Source: Spirodela intermedia
Lineage: Eukaryota > Streptophyta > Magnoliopsida > Alismatales > Araceae
NCBI GenBank assembly: GCA_902729315.2
Contig: LR746272.1
Span: 5,398,272-5,462,271 of the forward strand
Reading direction: 5' to 3'
Length of the DNA: 64,000 nt
The position numbers and the translations under genes are program-made. A model generated the notes under the pieces. The model was not told where the DNA came from. It did not search any database and was given only the letters and a program-made list of their open reading frames with translations. Shown here piece after piece: positions 24,601 to 35,574 of this stretch; the stretch's first letter is position 1, and every line of letters starts with the position of its first letter.

Positions 24601-27600
24601 ATGCTGCTGCAAGCGGTGGCAGCTTCCCACCAGCCGGCGCAGCCCCACGATATCCTCCTCCGAGCTCCCCCGAAGCGCTTCGGTCGGAGAAGGATCTTCT
24701 TGGACGGGGCGTCCTCCATTGGCAGATGCAACCGCTGGAAGCGCAGCTTGGGCATCGATGACTACTCCCCTTCAAGGTATCTCCTCCTCCTCCTCCTCCT
24801 CCTCCTCCTCCTCCTCCTTCTGCTCCTTGTCCTGCTTACGGTGCTCGCTGGCGGATTGGGGCTTACGGAGGGGAGTGAGTATACATGAGCATTTTCCGTG
24901 CAAAAGTATGCCACAGCGGTGATCTTTTGACGGAGAATCCGATTTCTTGTTGAGTTCTTCGTGGTTCCAGCGAATCTGGGGATCGTGATGACGATCTCGA
25001 CGAAGCCGTACGCAACAACTTGCCTTCAATCACCCGGCGGAGAGTGTTGGCTAGCCTGGCCGTCTGCGTGAGCTTACGTCCTTCAAGGTACTTGTCAGGT
25101 TCGCTCTTCGTGCGTCATTCAATTGACTCCCGCATTGTCATTTCCATCCATCACGAGTGTACAGGTTGAGAGTAAATGCATTCGCAACAATCAATTCCAT
25201 GGGTTCTACACGTAAATGATCAATGCAATGTGATGTCATATTCTTCTGACAGCCCTCGCCTTGGGGGATCCTTCGGTAACCATTGAAGACGTATCTCCCA
25301 CCGTCTACCCCTCTGGGCCGCTCTTTCCGTCCGAGGTTGATCTCCTTCTTTACTCAATCAAGGCCCTGATTTCTGCGCTGCCCCCTCAAATTACACAAAA
25401 TCGTTGACAGGAAAGGATTGCTAAGCTCTTCGAGAAGAATACGTATTCTGTTGTCAACATATTTGACGTAACCCTGCGACCTCAGCTTAATGTAACTGGT
25501 GTTGTTGAGGTATTGGGATTTCTTTCTGGTGTTTCATTTTTTTTTCTAGCATCTTGGCTTTTGGAAAAGAATATTGAAAGAATTTTTCAAAGTTTATCAT
25601 GTGAGCATTGATTTCATATGGTTACGAATGGGCTAGGTTCCAGAAGGAAATGGTTCCGGAATTGTTTGGGATGGAGAAGGGCACATTGTGACGAATTATC
25701 ACGGTAAGCCCAAGTCTAGCTGTATATCCCAGTTTTAATATACGGCATGAGAACTGCCTGTTTCACTCCATGTAGATTAATTTGATCGACTAGTTATATC
25801 ACACTCTTCATTTCTCTACTATAATCTGATATTCCTGCACCATGGGACAAGAACTGATGAAAATGTTCTCCGAATTTCTGCCAGTGGTTGGTAATGCTCT
25901 CTCAAGGAGTCCAAGTATTGGCCAGGTTGTTGCCCGTGTGAACATTCTTACCTCTGAAGGGTGAGGGGCTCTGAGCCTTTATGATTTCTCGCCATCTGGT
26001 GATTTACCACCTATGTGCACTGCCTGTATTCTATAACCATTCAACATCTATAATCCATTGATCACGGGCTTGACTTATTCAAAAGGGTGCAAAAGGATTT
26101 CGAGGGTAAATTGGTTGGTGCAGACCGTGCTAAAGATCTCGCTGTCTTGAAGGTACATTTCTTTCATCCTCGATGAGGAACATATGAAGGTCTCTTAGAC
26201 AATGCGCTTTTGTGATCTAATGACTGGTTCTTGAAGTGAAGAGTTCTCCGACAGAGATGTGGGAATCAAAGTGTTGTGCTGACTGGCTACCCTCACAATG
26301 AACACATGATATTTGTTCATCTCGGTAGTTGCCAGCTGAAAAAAATTGAATGCGTGTGCATGCCATATCATCCATTTTGGCAGACTATGGAGAAGAACAG
26401 TGGTGGATTTTAGAAACTATCACCTCTTTTTGTGCGGATGTTTTTTTTTTTTTGGGTTGTCATTCTATCAGAATGAAGGCTTCTTCTTCCGGAAGATAAT
26501 CTGATACCTGAAGCATTTAGCCTGATATCCATGTCCCGGACTCCTGAGACTTCAACCGAAGGTGATGGATTCCTCTGCTTCATTAGATTCTTCCGAAATG
26601 GCCTTCCCATGATTTCATGGCCCTTCAGCGAATGAAGTAGGTTTCTTTTTCTTGAAGATCTTCCATCTTTGGGGGTTCTAAAATTCTGATCCAAATAACC
26701 ACAAGTCGGAAAATTATGTCCCTAGATGCACCAAAGTTAATAATATCTGTGAGCCGGATGAATATCTGATTCTTATTCTTGAGTTGGTGCCGATTTTACT
26801 GTCCAATGCACATCCCCTTTTCGGCTGTAAAATATGTGTTTAAAATACATAAATATATGCAGCTTCGTGATCGTTTTAGTGATAATAATTATATGCACAC
26901 ATGGATGTTCAAGGAAACTGTCCCAGTTTCTTCTGCTGAGAACTGGGCTCCTCATATTTTTGTAGCGTGAATAATTCTGTGAACTTTCTGTGTGACAGGT
27001 GGAAGCTCCAAGCGATATTTTAAAGCCAATCAATTTGGTGGAGCCATCTGATCTAAAAGTTGGGCAGCAATGTCTGGCCATCGGGAATCCATTTGGTTTT
27101 GATCATACTCTGACTGTCGGAGTTATCAGTGGGCTAAATCGAGAAATTTTTAGCCAGACGGGTGTAACAATCGGTGGCGGTATTCAAACAGACGCAGCAA
27201 TCAACCCTGGAAACAGGTGATATCTCTGATCCATTATTCCTCTGGCATCTTAGTTTTTATCCATGTTCCCTAGAATTCCTTAAAATATTTTAGATTGTCT
27301 TCTAATCCCTCTAAAATATTCCCCAAGGATGTTCAAAGGGGATTATTTTAAATATCTAAATCGATGAAAATATGTAGGCCAATCCCGAGTTGCGATTTCT
27401 TTTCCATGGGCCCTGTAAAACCATCCTATCCTACGTTTATGTGATCCAATCGCCGTGCTTAAATAGCTCTTGTATGTCGGGTTTCGTCTCTGGAAGCATT
27501 GGACAGTGTGAAGGCTGCAATATTAACCACGTAAATGGATGCATTATTTTTAGTTGGAACTCAAAGTGGAGTTGCATTCTTCTTCTCCCCAGATGGATGC

Positions 27601-29233
27601 ATTAATTTACTTGATTTTAGTCGCCATATTTGCAGTTTTTTTTTTTTTTGTTTCCCACCGAATTATTTCATCTGCAGCATGTCTCAAACTATGGTTTTCT
27701 AATATTTTGCAGCGGCGGCCCTTTGCTGGATTCGAAGGGAAAGATGATAGGAATCAACACCGCCATATTCACTCAAACAGGCAGATCCCTTTCCCATATC
27801 ACTTGTGCTTATGCTTTAAAATCTGAGGAGACTTTGCACGAATCTCACGCATGAATGCTGCTACGTTACTCGCCCTTGCTTCTTTGCTGTTCATTCCGTC
27901 GACTGGATAATGTCAAACAGCTGTGATGAAAAGTCAAACCCATTATGTCGCATCATCTGGGTGGTCCTTCAATGCAGGGACGTCGGCTGGAGTGGGGTTC
28001 GCCATCCCATCTTCAACCGTGTTGAGAATCGTGCCCCAGCTGATCCAGTTCGGCAAAGTGAGTCGTCAACCCTTCACCCTTTTTTCTTTCTTTGCCCATC
28101 TTGCGCTGCGTCATGGCTGAGCAGTAGCTCCGGATTGATTATCAGAGAAATAAACACCAGACTAATCGCATGAACACAAGAACATCATCAACCCTCGCAT
28201 GAACCCTTTTTTGTTGGTCGATTCCTATCTGGGTTCTCATGAAAAGCGGTTCTTTCTCCGTCTTTGCTGGCCGGGGCCCATTTTTGGAACAATTGGGCGT
28301 TCCCCGGCTCTATGAGCTGAATTATTGATACAAGTTTATACAGTATTTAGGATTTTCATCACCCATTAATGCCTGTTTTTTTAGAAAGAAAATGATGAAT
28401 TGAAGGCTTTTTTTTTTTTTTATAACTGGTATTGCTTGTAGTTCCTGGCTGGGTTTCTGCAATCCCTGTGAAGCTTGGGTGGTTTCTCCCAAGATCGAAC
28501 AGACGAAGAACTGTTTTTTTTGTAGGCTTTTGTCTCAGATCTTCAAGGGATGAGTGCCCTCCTCAACGGATAATTTCTCTGTTACCGTGTTCATATATAT
28601 TATATATGTATGCCCTTATTCTATCTCAAGATCCTTGTTGGGCATCGTCGTGGTGGTGGTGGTGGGAGGAAGGTTAGGGTTTAAGTCCTTGAAGCTTTCT
28701 TCTTCTGTCGTGTTCTCTGCATCTCAGGTCGTCCGCGCCGGCCTGAACGTGGAAATAGCATCGGACCTGATCGCGAACCAGCTGAACGTCCGGAATGGAG
28801 CGCTGGTGTTGCAGGTACGAGCGTTCCTCGCAGCCCGCCCCCCCCACCTACCCACATCGTCTTCTTCCTCGGATCGAGCTCACCACCTGGTTTTCCTTCT
28901 TCCCCGAAGGTCCCCGGGAGCAGCCTCGCGGCCAAGGCGGGGCTTCTTCCGACGAGCAGAGGCTTCGCCGGTAACATCGTCCTCGGGGACGTCATCGTGG
29001 CCATCGACGGCAAGCCCGTAAGCCTCTTCTTCTTCTTCCTCCTTCTCCTGGTATTCCTGTTCTTCTGTTCCGCTCTGAATAGGGGTCGCCGTCCTCTTGA
29101 GCAGGTGAGGAGCAAAGCGGGGCTGACGAGAGTGCTGGACGACTACGGCGTGGGGGATAAGATTCTGGCGAGAATTCAGAGGGGCGGCGAGACCCTGGAG
29201 CTGCCGCTCATCTTGGAGGAGACGAGCTCATGA
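24601..29233 (+). CDS. DEG8: DEG8-like thylakoid-lumen serine protease (DegP/HtrA)
   Basis: DEG8 acts with DEG5 in the thylakoid lumen, where they cleave damaged photosystem II D1 protein. Thirteen exons: 24601-24776, 24971-25098, 25253-25335, 25411-25509, 25637-25703, 25885-25960, 26086-26152, 26999-27216, 27713-27780, 27978-28057, 28728-28814, 28910-29017, 29105-29233; 461 residues, all in phase. The N-terminus is a transit peptide followed by RR-x-VLASLAV, a twin-arginine lumen signal. The catalytic triad is His184 (TNYH), Asp227 (KDLAVL) and Ser305 (NPGNSGGP). One PDZ domain follows (about 340-450). The intron after 27780 appears to start with GC rather than GT. Exons 11-13 are far richer in GC than exons 4-10. 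The second exon was extended to 25098 because this alone restores phase and the conserved RYLSALALGDPSV join. Confidence 0.94.
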
Positions 29234-29247
29234 AGGTTTCTGCCAGC

Positions 29248-29248
<1 letters not shown>

Positions 29249-29297
<49 letters not shown>
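29249..29297 (+). repeat. (GA)n microsatellite in the DEG8 3' flank
   Basis: About 24 GA units beginning 16 bases after the stop codon, so almost certainly in the 3' untranslated region. Confidence 0.97.
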
Positions 29298-29301
<4 letters not shown>

Positions 29302-29845
29302 GGCACAGTCGGGAAGACCGCTTTTGCTTTCAATGGAAGGTTAAAGGAGGGAGGGTGGGGGAAGGTGGGGAACCCAAGCTTGGACCAAGACCATGACCAG
29401 TCAGTCTCTCTTGGACCATGACCATCTTCTCCACTCCACCCCCACAAACCTAAACTTCTGTGAAATATACAGAAACCATAAAGAGACCTCGCTCTCTCCC
29501 CTCTCTCTCTCTCTTCTTTTTTTCTGGGGCTGTCTGCTGTGTCGAGAACGGTGCAGAGGGGGGTGGATAAAGAAGAAGATGCTTGGATTGCCGGCGGACC
29601 CACCGCTCCCATGGAAGGGGAGATACTTGGCTTCCCGAGAATGGCCTACCGAGCGTCTCTTTCCACTCCACGCCTGTCAGAATCTCCGAAGCAAGTTCCT
29701 TCTCTCCAGCAGATTTGGTCGGGTTCGCCGCCATATGATTGGAGATCCTCCTCCTCTCCCGGACTGATTATATCCCCCCGAGTAACCCAGAGAGGGGACA
29801 GCTACAGGCAGATAGATAGTTTTAGAGAGAGAAAGGGCGGCGGCG

Positions 29846-30085
29846 ATGGTTCCCGGGTGTCGCAGGTTGGTCGTCTTCCTAGCGGTGCTGGCTCTCTTGC
29901 TCGCCGCAGCCCCGCCGGAGATGGCCGCCGGCGTGGAAGTCGCCGGCCGGAGAGGCGGCAGGAGCGGGGCCGGCGTCGAGGTGGAACTCGGCGGCGCCGC
30001 CCGTGCGCCGCCGCCGCTGTCCTTCGTCCTCGACAGCAAGCGGAGGGTCCCCCGGGGGTCCGACCCCATTCACAACAGGTGCTGA
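29846..30085 (+). CDS. CLE-family signalling peptide precursor (CLE45/CLE26-like)
   Basis: A single-exon gene for a 79-residue precursor. Residues 1 to about 28 form a signal peptide (basic start, then a Leu/Ala/Val core, ending near PPEMAAG). A Gly/Arg-rich spacer of low conservation follows. The C-terminus carries the 12-residue CLE motif RRVPRGSDPIHN at 66-77, followed only by Arg-Cys. CLE peptides are secreted, trimmed and perceived by leucine-rich-repeat receptor kinases. Ser at motif position 7 in place of the usual Pro, and the flanking RGSDPIHN, resemble Arabidopsis CLE45; Pro at position 4 is retained, unlike CLE45. The gene sits between DEG8 (same strand) and the convergent GT47 gene. 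Expression is not shown by the sequence. CLE identity is strong, the subgroup is inference. Confidence 0.9.
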   Translation: MVPGCRRLVVFLAVLALLLAAAPPEMAAGVEVAGRRGGRSGAGVEVELGGAARAPPPLSFVLDSKRRVPRGSDPIHNRC

Positions 30086-30108
30086 AGAAGATCATCTCCT
30101 GTTCTCTA

Positions 30109-30140
<32 letters not shown>

Positions 30141-30192
30141 TCTCTCACTCTCTATACTCTACTCTCCCTCTCCCTCTCTCTCTCTCTCTACC
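30109..30192. repeat. CT-rich microsatellite between convergent CLE and GT47 genes
   Basis: CT units with TATC and CTCC interruptions. It lies behind both stop codons and is GA on the sense strand of the GT47 gene. Confidence 0.93.
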
Positions 30193-30320
30193 ACCCTCTT
30201 CACGTCGAGTAGTTTCCACCATGGCGAGCCGTGTACAGAGACGACACACAAATTCATTTCCATAGCCGCTCGCTTGCTTCTTCAGAGAGAAAGAAAATGA
30301 GAAACACACACACTTTTCAT

Positions 30321-31870
30321 TCAGCTCACGCTGGAATTCTCGATCCTCCTCCCGTCTCCCACCTCGCCGGCGGCGTCTCTGAAAAACTTGGCATCTTCCC
30401 GAGAGCTCTGGAGGCGCCGCCGGGAGCTCCGGCGGAATCTGCTCTCCCGGTGGAGGGCCAGCCGGAGAGAGGGCAGCTTCCGGGCCACGGCCCCCCAGAT
30501 CATCTGGACGGCGCCGTCCTTCTGCGAGGGGAACTGGTACTCGAAGTGGCCGGCTACCTGGTTCAGCTTCTCCCACATCCTCCGCCATTCCCCTCGCCGG
30601 AAACCGCGCAGGAGCTCCACCAGGAAGCCCCTCCGGAGGGCGTCCGCCGCCGGGACGAAGACGCAGAACTCGGCATAGTCGAGGACGTCCTCGAAGGGGA
30701 GCTCGAGGTCGTTGCTGATGACGACGGGCACGCAGCGGCGGGCGATGGCGTCGAACAGCCGGTTCGACGACGGCGTGTCGCCGGCGATGGTGAGGCAGAA
30801 CTTCGCCGTCGCCATCCCCCTGGCGGCGCTCCTCACCCCTAGGCCTCTCGCCGCCCCGTACGCAAAGTGCACGTCCTCCTCGTCCTTGAGCAGATGGTAG
30901 AGCTGCTCGCGCACGGCGCCTCCCTGGTTCAGCGAGAATCAGCGCCGGAGGAGGAGAAGAAAACCTAGAAGAAGAAGAAGCTCACGTTCTTCCGGTGGAT
31001 AGCGCCCTGGAAGTAGATCAAGGTGGCACGGGAGTCGAAGGGAGGCAACTCGCCGGCGGCGGAGTCGACGACGTGCTGGTAGGGGGCGACGATGTCCTTG
31101 CCGAGGTTGGAGACGTCGCCGGAGCAGCGGCCGAAGTCGGCGACGACGAACATGGCGGCGCTGAGCTTCAGCTTCGCGCTGGCCAGGCTGTTCGGGTGGT
31201 GGGAGACGATCAGATGGTCCCTCCCGCCGGAGCGCTGCCACTCCTCCCGGTGCAGCAGGAACTCCACCAGCTCGTCTTGCAGGCGCTGGTCCTCGCTCCC
31301 CCCTTCCTTCTCGCGGAGCTTGGAATGGCGGTTGTAGCTCAGGGACGAGAAGAAGGGTACGAAGATCACGTCGGCGGCGCTGGAGTTCATCTCCCGCACC
31401 GCGGCGGCGCACCGACCGCCGGAGGAAAGGAGGTCCAACGTGAGCCAGTACTCCACGCTGTGCTGCAGATTGAGCCCACCGGGGTACCGCGGGACGGCGC
31501 CGCCGCCGGAGAGGTCCGGCCAGAGCTGCCCCTCCCTCCCCTCCCAGGCCAGCATCCCGAAATGAAACCTCGGGGGGAGGTCGTACATGTAAACCCTGAG
31601 AAACATTAAATCCTTCCGGTCACAGGATTCCCTCCTGGTTCTCAGATCGGAGCTGCTCTCGATCTCTAGGGTTCTATGGCGGAGCCCACAATCCAACACC
31701 GAGGATGAATTATCATTGACGGCCATTATCTTAGTAACAGAGGGGGGAGTGAGAGAATCTGCTCCGCCGCCGGCCCGGAGGAGGGAGAAGCAGGAGAACA
31801 GAAGGAGGGAGACGGAGAGGATGCAGAGGTAGAGGATGGACCTCCTCTTCTCAAGGATCGGTGGCTTCAT
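30321..31870 (-). CDS. GT47 exostosin-family glycosyltransferase, ARAD-like
   Basis: A Golgi type II glycosyltransferase of plant GT47 subgroup B, whose best-known members ARAD1/2 are needed for pectic arabinan. Exon 1 is 31870-30986 and exon 2 is 30923-30321, with a short 62-base GT-AG intron; 495 residues. The N-terminus has a cytosolic stretch with basic residues, then a membrane anchor at about 12-33. The lumenal part opens with the VYMYDLPPRFHFGML segment typical of exostosin domains. The nucleotide-sugar region is GDTPSSNRLFDAI, then CVPVVISNDLELPFEDVLDY with the conserved acidic residues. The C-terminal tail after REMW/EKL is longer and more Arg/Ser-rich than I expect for ARAD1. The substrate cannot be read from sequence. 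It is convergent with the CLE gene. Confidence 0.92.
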
Positions 31871-32283
31871 TTGGGATTCTCGTATAGAGAGAGCTCAGTA
31901 CTCCTCTTGGTCACCAACTCGCAGTGATCAATAGAGAGAGAGAGAGAGAGGTAGGCGACTGAAGTTCAGAGATTGACCTTGGCCAAGAAACCAGAAGCCC
32001 ATCCCGAGGATATCATATGGGTGCTCGTCGTTTCTGGTGGCGTGGTTGTCGCCGGCGGAGACGACGTTGACCAGTTCTTGGAGCTGTCCTCTGGTCAGTT
32101 TGATGGGCTTGCGGCGTTAAAATATGTTGGAGAAGCAGCAGAAGGATCCCTCTGAACCCCCAGATGACGTTCAGTTTTCCTGGGCAGGTTGTCCTCTCCC
32201 TCGACGTGAGAGAGAGAGAGAGGAGTTTCGGCTTCACGACATTGAGACCCCATGGTCTAAAGAGGGGAGAAGGAGAGAGATAA

Positions 32284-32334
<51 letters not shown>

Positions 32335-33004
32335 TTCTGTTTCTTCTGAGTCAGTGAGGCACGGGAAGCTCAACAGACATTAGCTGTATCACCCAACGGA
32401 GCCCATTAATAGGCAAGGTAGAGAGAGAGAGAGAGAGAGAGATTTATATATATTTGACTTTGACCAACCTTGAAAATCACATGGCTGCCCCCCCTCCCAT
32501 CCTGAATGGGCCAGGACAGTGGGCCACGAAGGCCCATCATCAGATCGAAGGGTCCACGACAATGTGGGGTCCACAATTTCGCAAGGGGGACAAAATTGAT
32601 TCGTCTTTTCGTCGGAGGCGGCGGCGTTGGGAGCGCTTCTGGCTGTCGGATCCTGATCTGACGGGCGCGCGATGTCGAATCTCCGTCACATGTTTAAATG
32701 TCTAAATTTCTTATCCTAATATTAAACACTCTTTTAACGGCGTCAAGTCACGGTGTGCGACCCACCGACACCAAACTTTCCACATCGCAGATATTTCACG
32801 GCGTTAAGAAAATGACCGTTCACTCTTTCCCATCCCTTCTTCCTTCATTTTATTAGTGTTCCTCACCCCCCACCGCTACTGCCCCCTTCCACACTCGCCA
32901 CCATCTCTCTCTCTCTCTCTCTAGAGCGGCGCTTTATCTCTCATGGGATCCCCAGCACCGCCGGAGCTGTAGACCCTCCGGTGGGCGGTCCGATAGGTGG
33001 AGAG
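31871..33004. other. Divergent intergenic region, GT47 (-) and ZF-HD (+)
   Basis: It contains GA tracts near 31930-31950, 32209-32222 and 32275-32335, and another at 32421-32441. A TATATATA run at 32446-32453 is followed by two W-box-like words (TTGACTTTGACC). GGCCCA/TGGGCC words cluster near 32506-32540. A short CT tract lies at 32905-32922, before the ZF-HD start. No coding frame is supported except a nine-codon upstream frame. Confidence 0.5.
32943..32972 (+). promoter_or_regulatory. Upstream open reading frame before the ZF-HD start
   Basis: An ATG at 32943 opens a nine-codon frame that ends with TAG at 32970-32972, 32 bases before the main ATG at 33005. If transcription starts before it, scanning ribosomes would meet this ATG first. 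Its peptide has no known features. Confidence 0.55.
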
Positions 33005-33195
33005 ATGGAGCTCCACCAACCCCAGCACCTCCAGCAGCTTCGCCCGCCGCCGCTGCCGTCGTCGCCGCCGCCGCCGGTGACCCAGAAGCCACTGGGGGAG
33101 CAGGACCTCAAGCGCCGGCCCGTCCTCCCCATCTCCTTCTCCAATGGCACCCTTAAGAAGCACCGCCCCGTTTACCCTTTTCCTCCGCCACCGCC

Positions 33196-33230
<35 letters not shown>

Positions 33231-34066
33231 GCATCTACAGGGAGTGCATGAAGAACCACGCAGCGGCGATGGGGGGCCACGCCCTCGACGGCTGCGGTGA
33301 GTTCATGCCCTCGCCGGTGTCCACCCTCTCCGATCCCTCCTCCCTCACCTGCGCCGCCTGCGGCTGCCATCGCAACTTCCACCGCCGCCTCCTCTCCGGC
33401 GATCTCCCCTCTCCACCCCACCACCACCACCACCACCACCACCGCCGCCGCCGCCACCAGGACAGGGAAGCGGAGGAGGAGGAAGAGGAAGAAGGGGACG
33501 AGGCCGTCGACGATGAGGAGGGCCAGAGCACGCCTCCTCCTCCTCCGCCCCTCGCCGGCGGCGGCCCCGCCGTGCAGTTCTACTCGGCCCCGCACATGCT
33601 GATGGCCCTGAGCGCAGGGCTCACGGGGGGGCCCTTTGGTAGGTCGTCTTCTTCCTCCCTGCCGGCGGCGACGGCGAGCGCCGCGCCGAGGAAGAGATTC
33701 CGGACCAAGTTCAGCGCAGAGCAGAAGGAGAGGATGCAGGAGCTGTCGGAGAAGCTGGGATGGCGGATGCAGAAGAGGGACGACGCCATGGTGGAGCAGT
33801 GCTGCCAGGAGATGGGAGTCTCCAGGGGTGTCTTCAAGGTCTGGATGCACAACAACAAGCACAACTTCGTTGGCGGACCCTCCTCCAGGAGATCCGCCGG
33901 CGCCGGCAGCGCCGGCAGCGCCGGCGGCGGAGGAGAGGCCACCAGCAGCAGCGGGGGCGCCGCCGCCGGGGGAGCCCACCTTCCCGCCGGCGGCAATGCC
34001 GCCGACGGCTTCAACTGCGGCGCCGGCGCCGGCCACGTGATCAACAGCTCCTCTCCTTCATCCTAG
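33005..34066 (+). CDS. Zinc-finger homeodomain transcription factor (ZHD)
   Basis: A plant-specific DNA-binding regulator, single exon, 353 residues from the first in-frame ATG at 33005; the frame is open a little further upstream but without an ATG. The N-terminal third is Pro-rich and includes ten Gln in a row. The ZF-HD dimerisation domain spans about 78-130, opening [20 protein letters not shown] and continuing with [13 protein letters not shown] zinc ligands. A run of eight His and an acidic Glu/Asp stretch follow. The homeodomain is at about 229-287, with RKRFRTKF at its start and [12 protein letters not shown] in helix 3; the Met in WMHN, where animal homeodomains have WFQN, is the family hallmark. 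The C-terminal tail is Gly/Ala/Ser-rich. Lack of an intron is normal for the family. ZHD number not assigned. Confidence 0.96.
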
Positions 34067-34121
34067 GGCGGTAATGGTAATGCTAGGGTTTCTCCCCCCC
34101 TCCCCCCCCCCCCGCCCATTC

Positions 34122-34155
34122 TTCTTCTTCTTCTTCTTCTTCTTCTTCTTCTTCA
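34122..34155 (+). repeat. (TTC)n microsatellite in the ZF-HD 3' flank
   Basis: About eleven TTC units beginning 56 bases after the stop codon. Confidence 0.95.
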
Positions 34156-34385
34156 TAAGTCTACCGGCCGGATTAACCAGAAGTGAGGAGGGATGGTAAT
34201 TTCTGAGGGAAAAAGAAGGATCGCCATCATCGTCCTCCCTCCGGCGGTGGATTGATTGCCCCCCCGCGGTACCAATTCATGGCCGGCGAACGATGGTGAT
34301 GCTCATGATGATGATGATGATGATGCTGGCGGTGGGAATTTACTGGGGGAGTTACTTCCTCCACCAACTCATCGATCCCCCCTCT

Positions 34386-34417
<32 letters not shown>

Positions 34418-34485
34418 AGTTGCAGTCCGGTCTTAAACAGCCCTCTTGGGAGCTTTGAGATCTGTGCCCCCCGGCCGCCGGCGGT

Positions 34486-34520
<35 letters not shown>

Positions 34521-35224
34521 ATCGCCTTCTTCTTCTTCACCGGAGAGAGGTTGGAGATCCTGCTGGGTTGGTGGGGTTCATGGGATCCTCCGCCTTCCTC
34601 TTCGGGGAAGCTCCCCCTTTGATATGTGCAAAACCCTAATATAATATCCTCCAACCCGTCCCCATTAGGAAACTTTAACAGCCCTGCTTGCTGTTCCCCA
34701 CCATCCTCATCTCTCTCTCTCTCTCCCTCTCCCTCTCCCTCTCCCTCTCCCTATCTCGCTATTGCAAGAGGTTCCCAGAGACGGCGAAGCCGCAGCGCGC
34801 CGTCCAGCTCGCCGGTGGGGGCTGCGGCGCCGCCTCCGACCCGCCGCAAACCCGACTGGGCTGAGGACCCAAATCATGATTAGAATATTAAATTTAATCT
34901 CAAAAGAAAACGACCTTTATCGCATTTATTTTGTAAAAACTCTTCAAATCCATCTATTTATTGCCGCATTCGCCAACGGGGGTCAATCCGACCGTCCATC
35001 TGATCCTCGCCGCCGCCCGGTTCCCCCCCTTTTCTGTGGTCCCCATCGGTCCAAGTGCGCCCCACCAGGAACCTTATCCTGTTTCCCTCTCGCTGCCACT
35101 GTGGTCCATGGAACCCCTCCCACCTGATCGTCGTCGTCGTCGTCATTATCCCCATCCCTTATTTTTACATCAATACTTTCACGAAATTATTCCCCCCCCC
35201 CCCCCCCAACCCAATTGAAATTAT

Positions 35225-35289
35225 GTGGGCTTTTCCCCTGGGCCCAAGATGGGCCCGGCCCGACGGAGAGCCCGTCTGAAGTACGAGGC

Positions 35290-35327
<38 letters not shown>

Positions 35328-35543
35328 CTCTCGCTCGCTCGCATGGGGGGGGGGGGTTCCGATCGGGGCCGAATGTTCTGGCTTTTTCGTTGGGCTCGGC
35401 GGCCTAGGGGTGGGGTGGGGTGGGGTGGGGGTCGCCATCATAGAAGGTCTCCGCATCAAGATCCTCATCAGTTAATGGAAATCTCGTGGGGTGCATTAGA
35501 AGCAAGTTGGCCCGGCCCCGCTCGCCCTCCACGAAGACCTTTT

Positions 35544-35574
<31 letters not shown>

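Noticed and set aside
24129-24761. Ser/Leu-rich frames across the CT array
   Set aside because: They are translations of a microsatellite.
32921-34036. Long open frame antisense to the ZF-HD gene
   Set aside because: Its Ala/Gly/Val-rich product mirrors GC-rich codons of the ZF-HD exon and shows no conserved domain.
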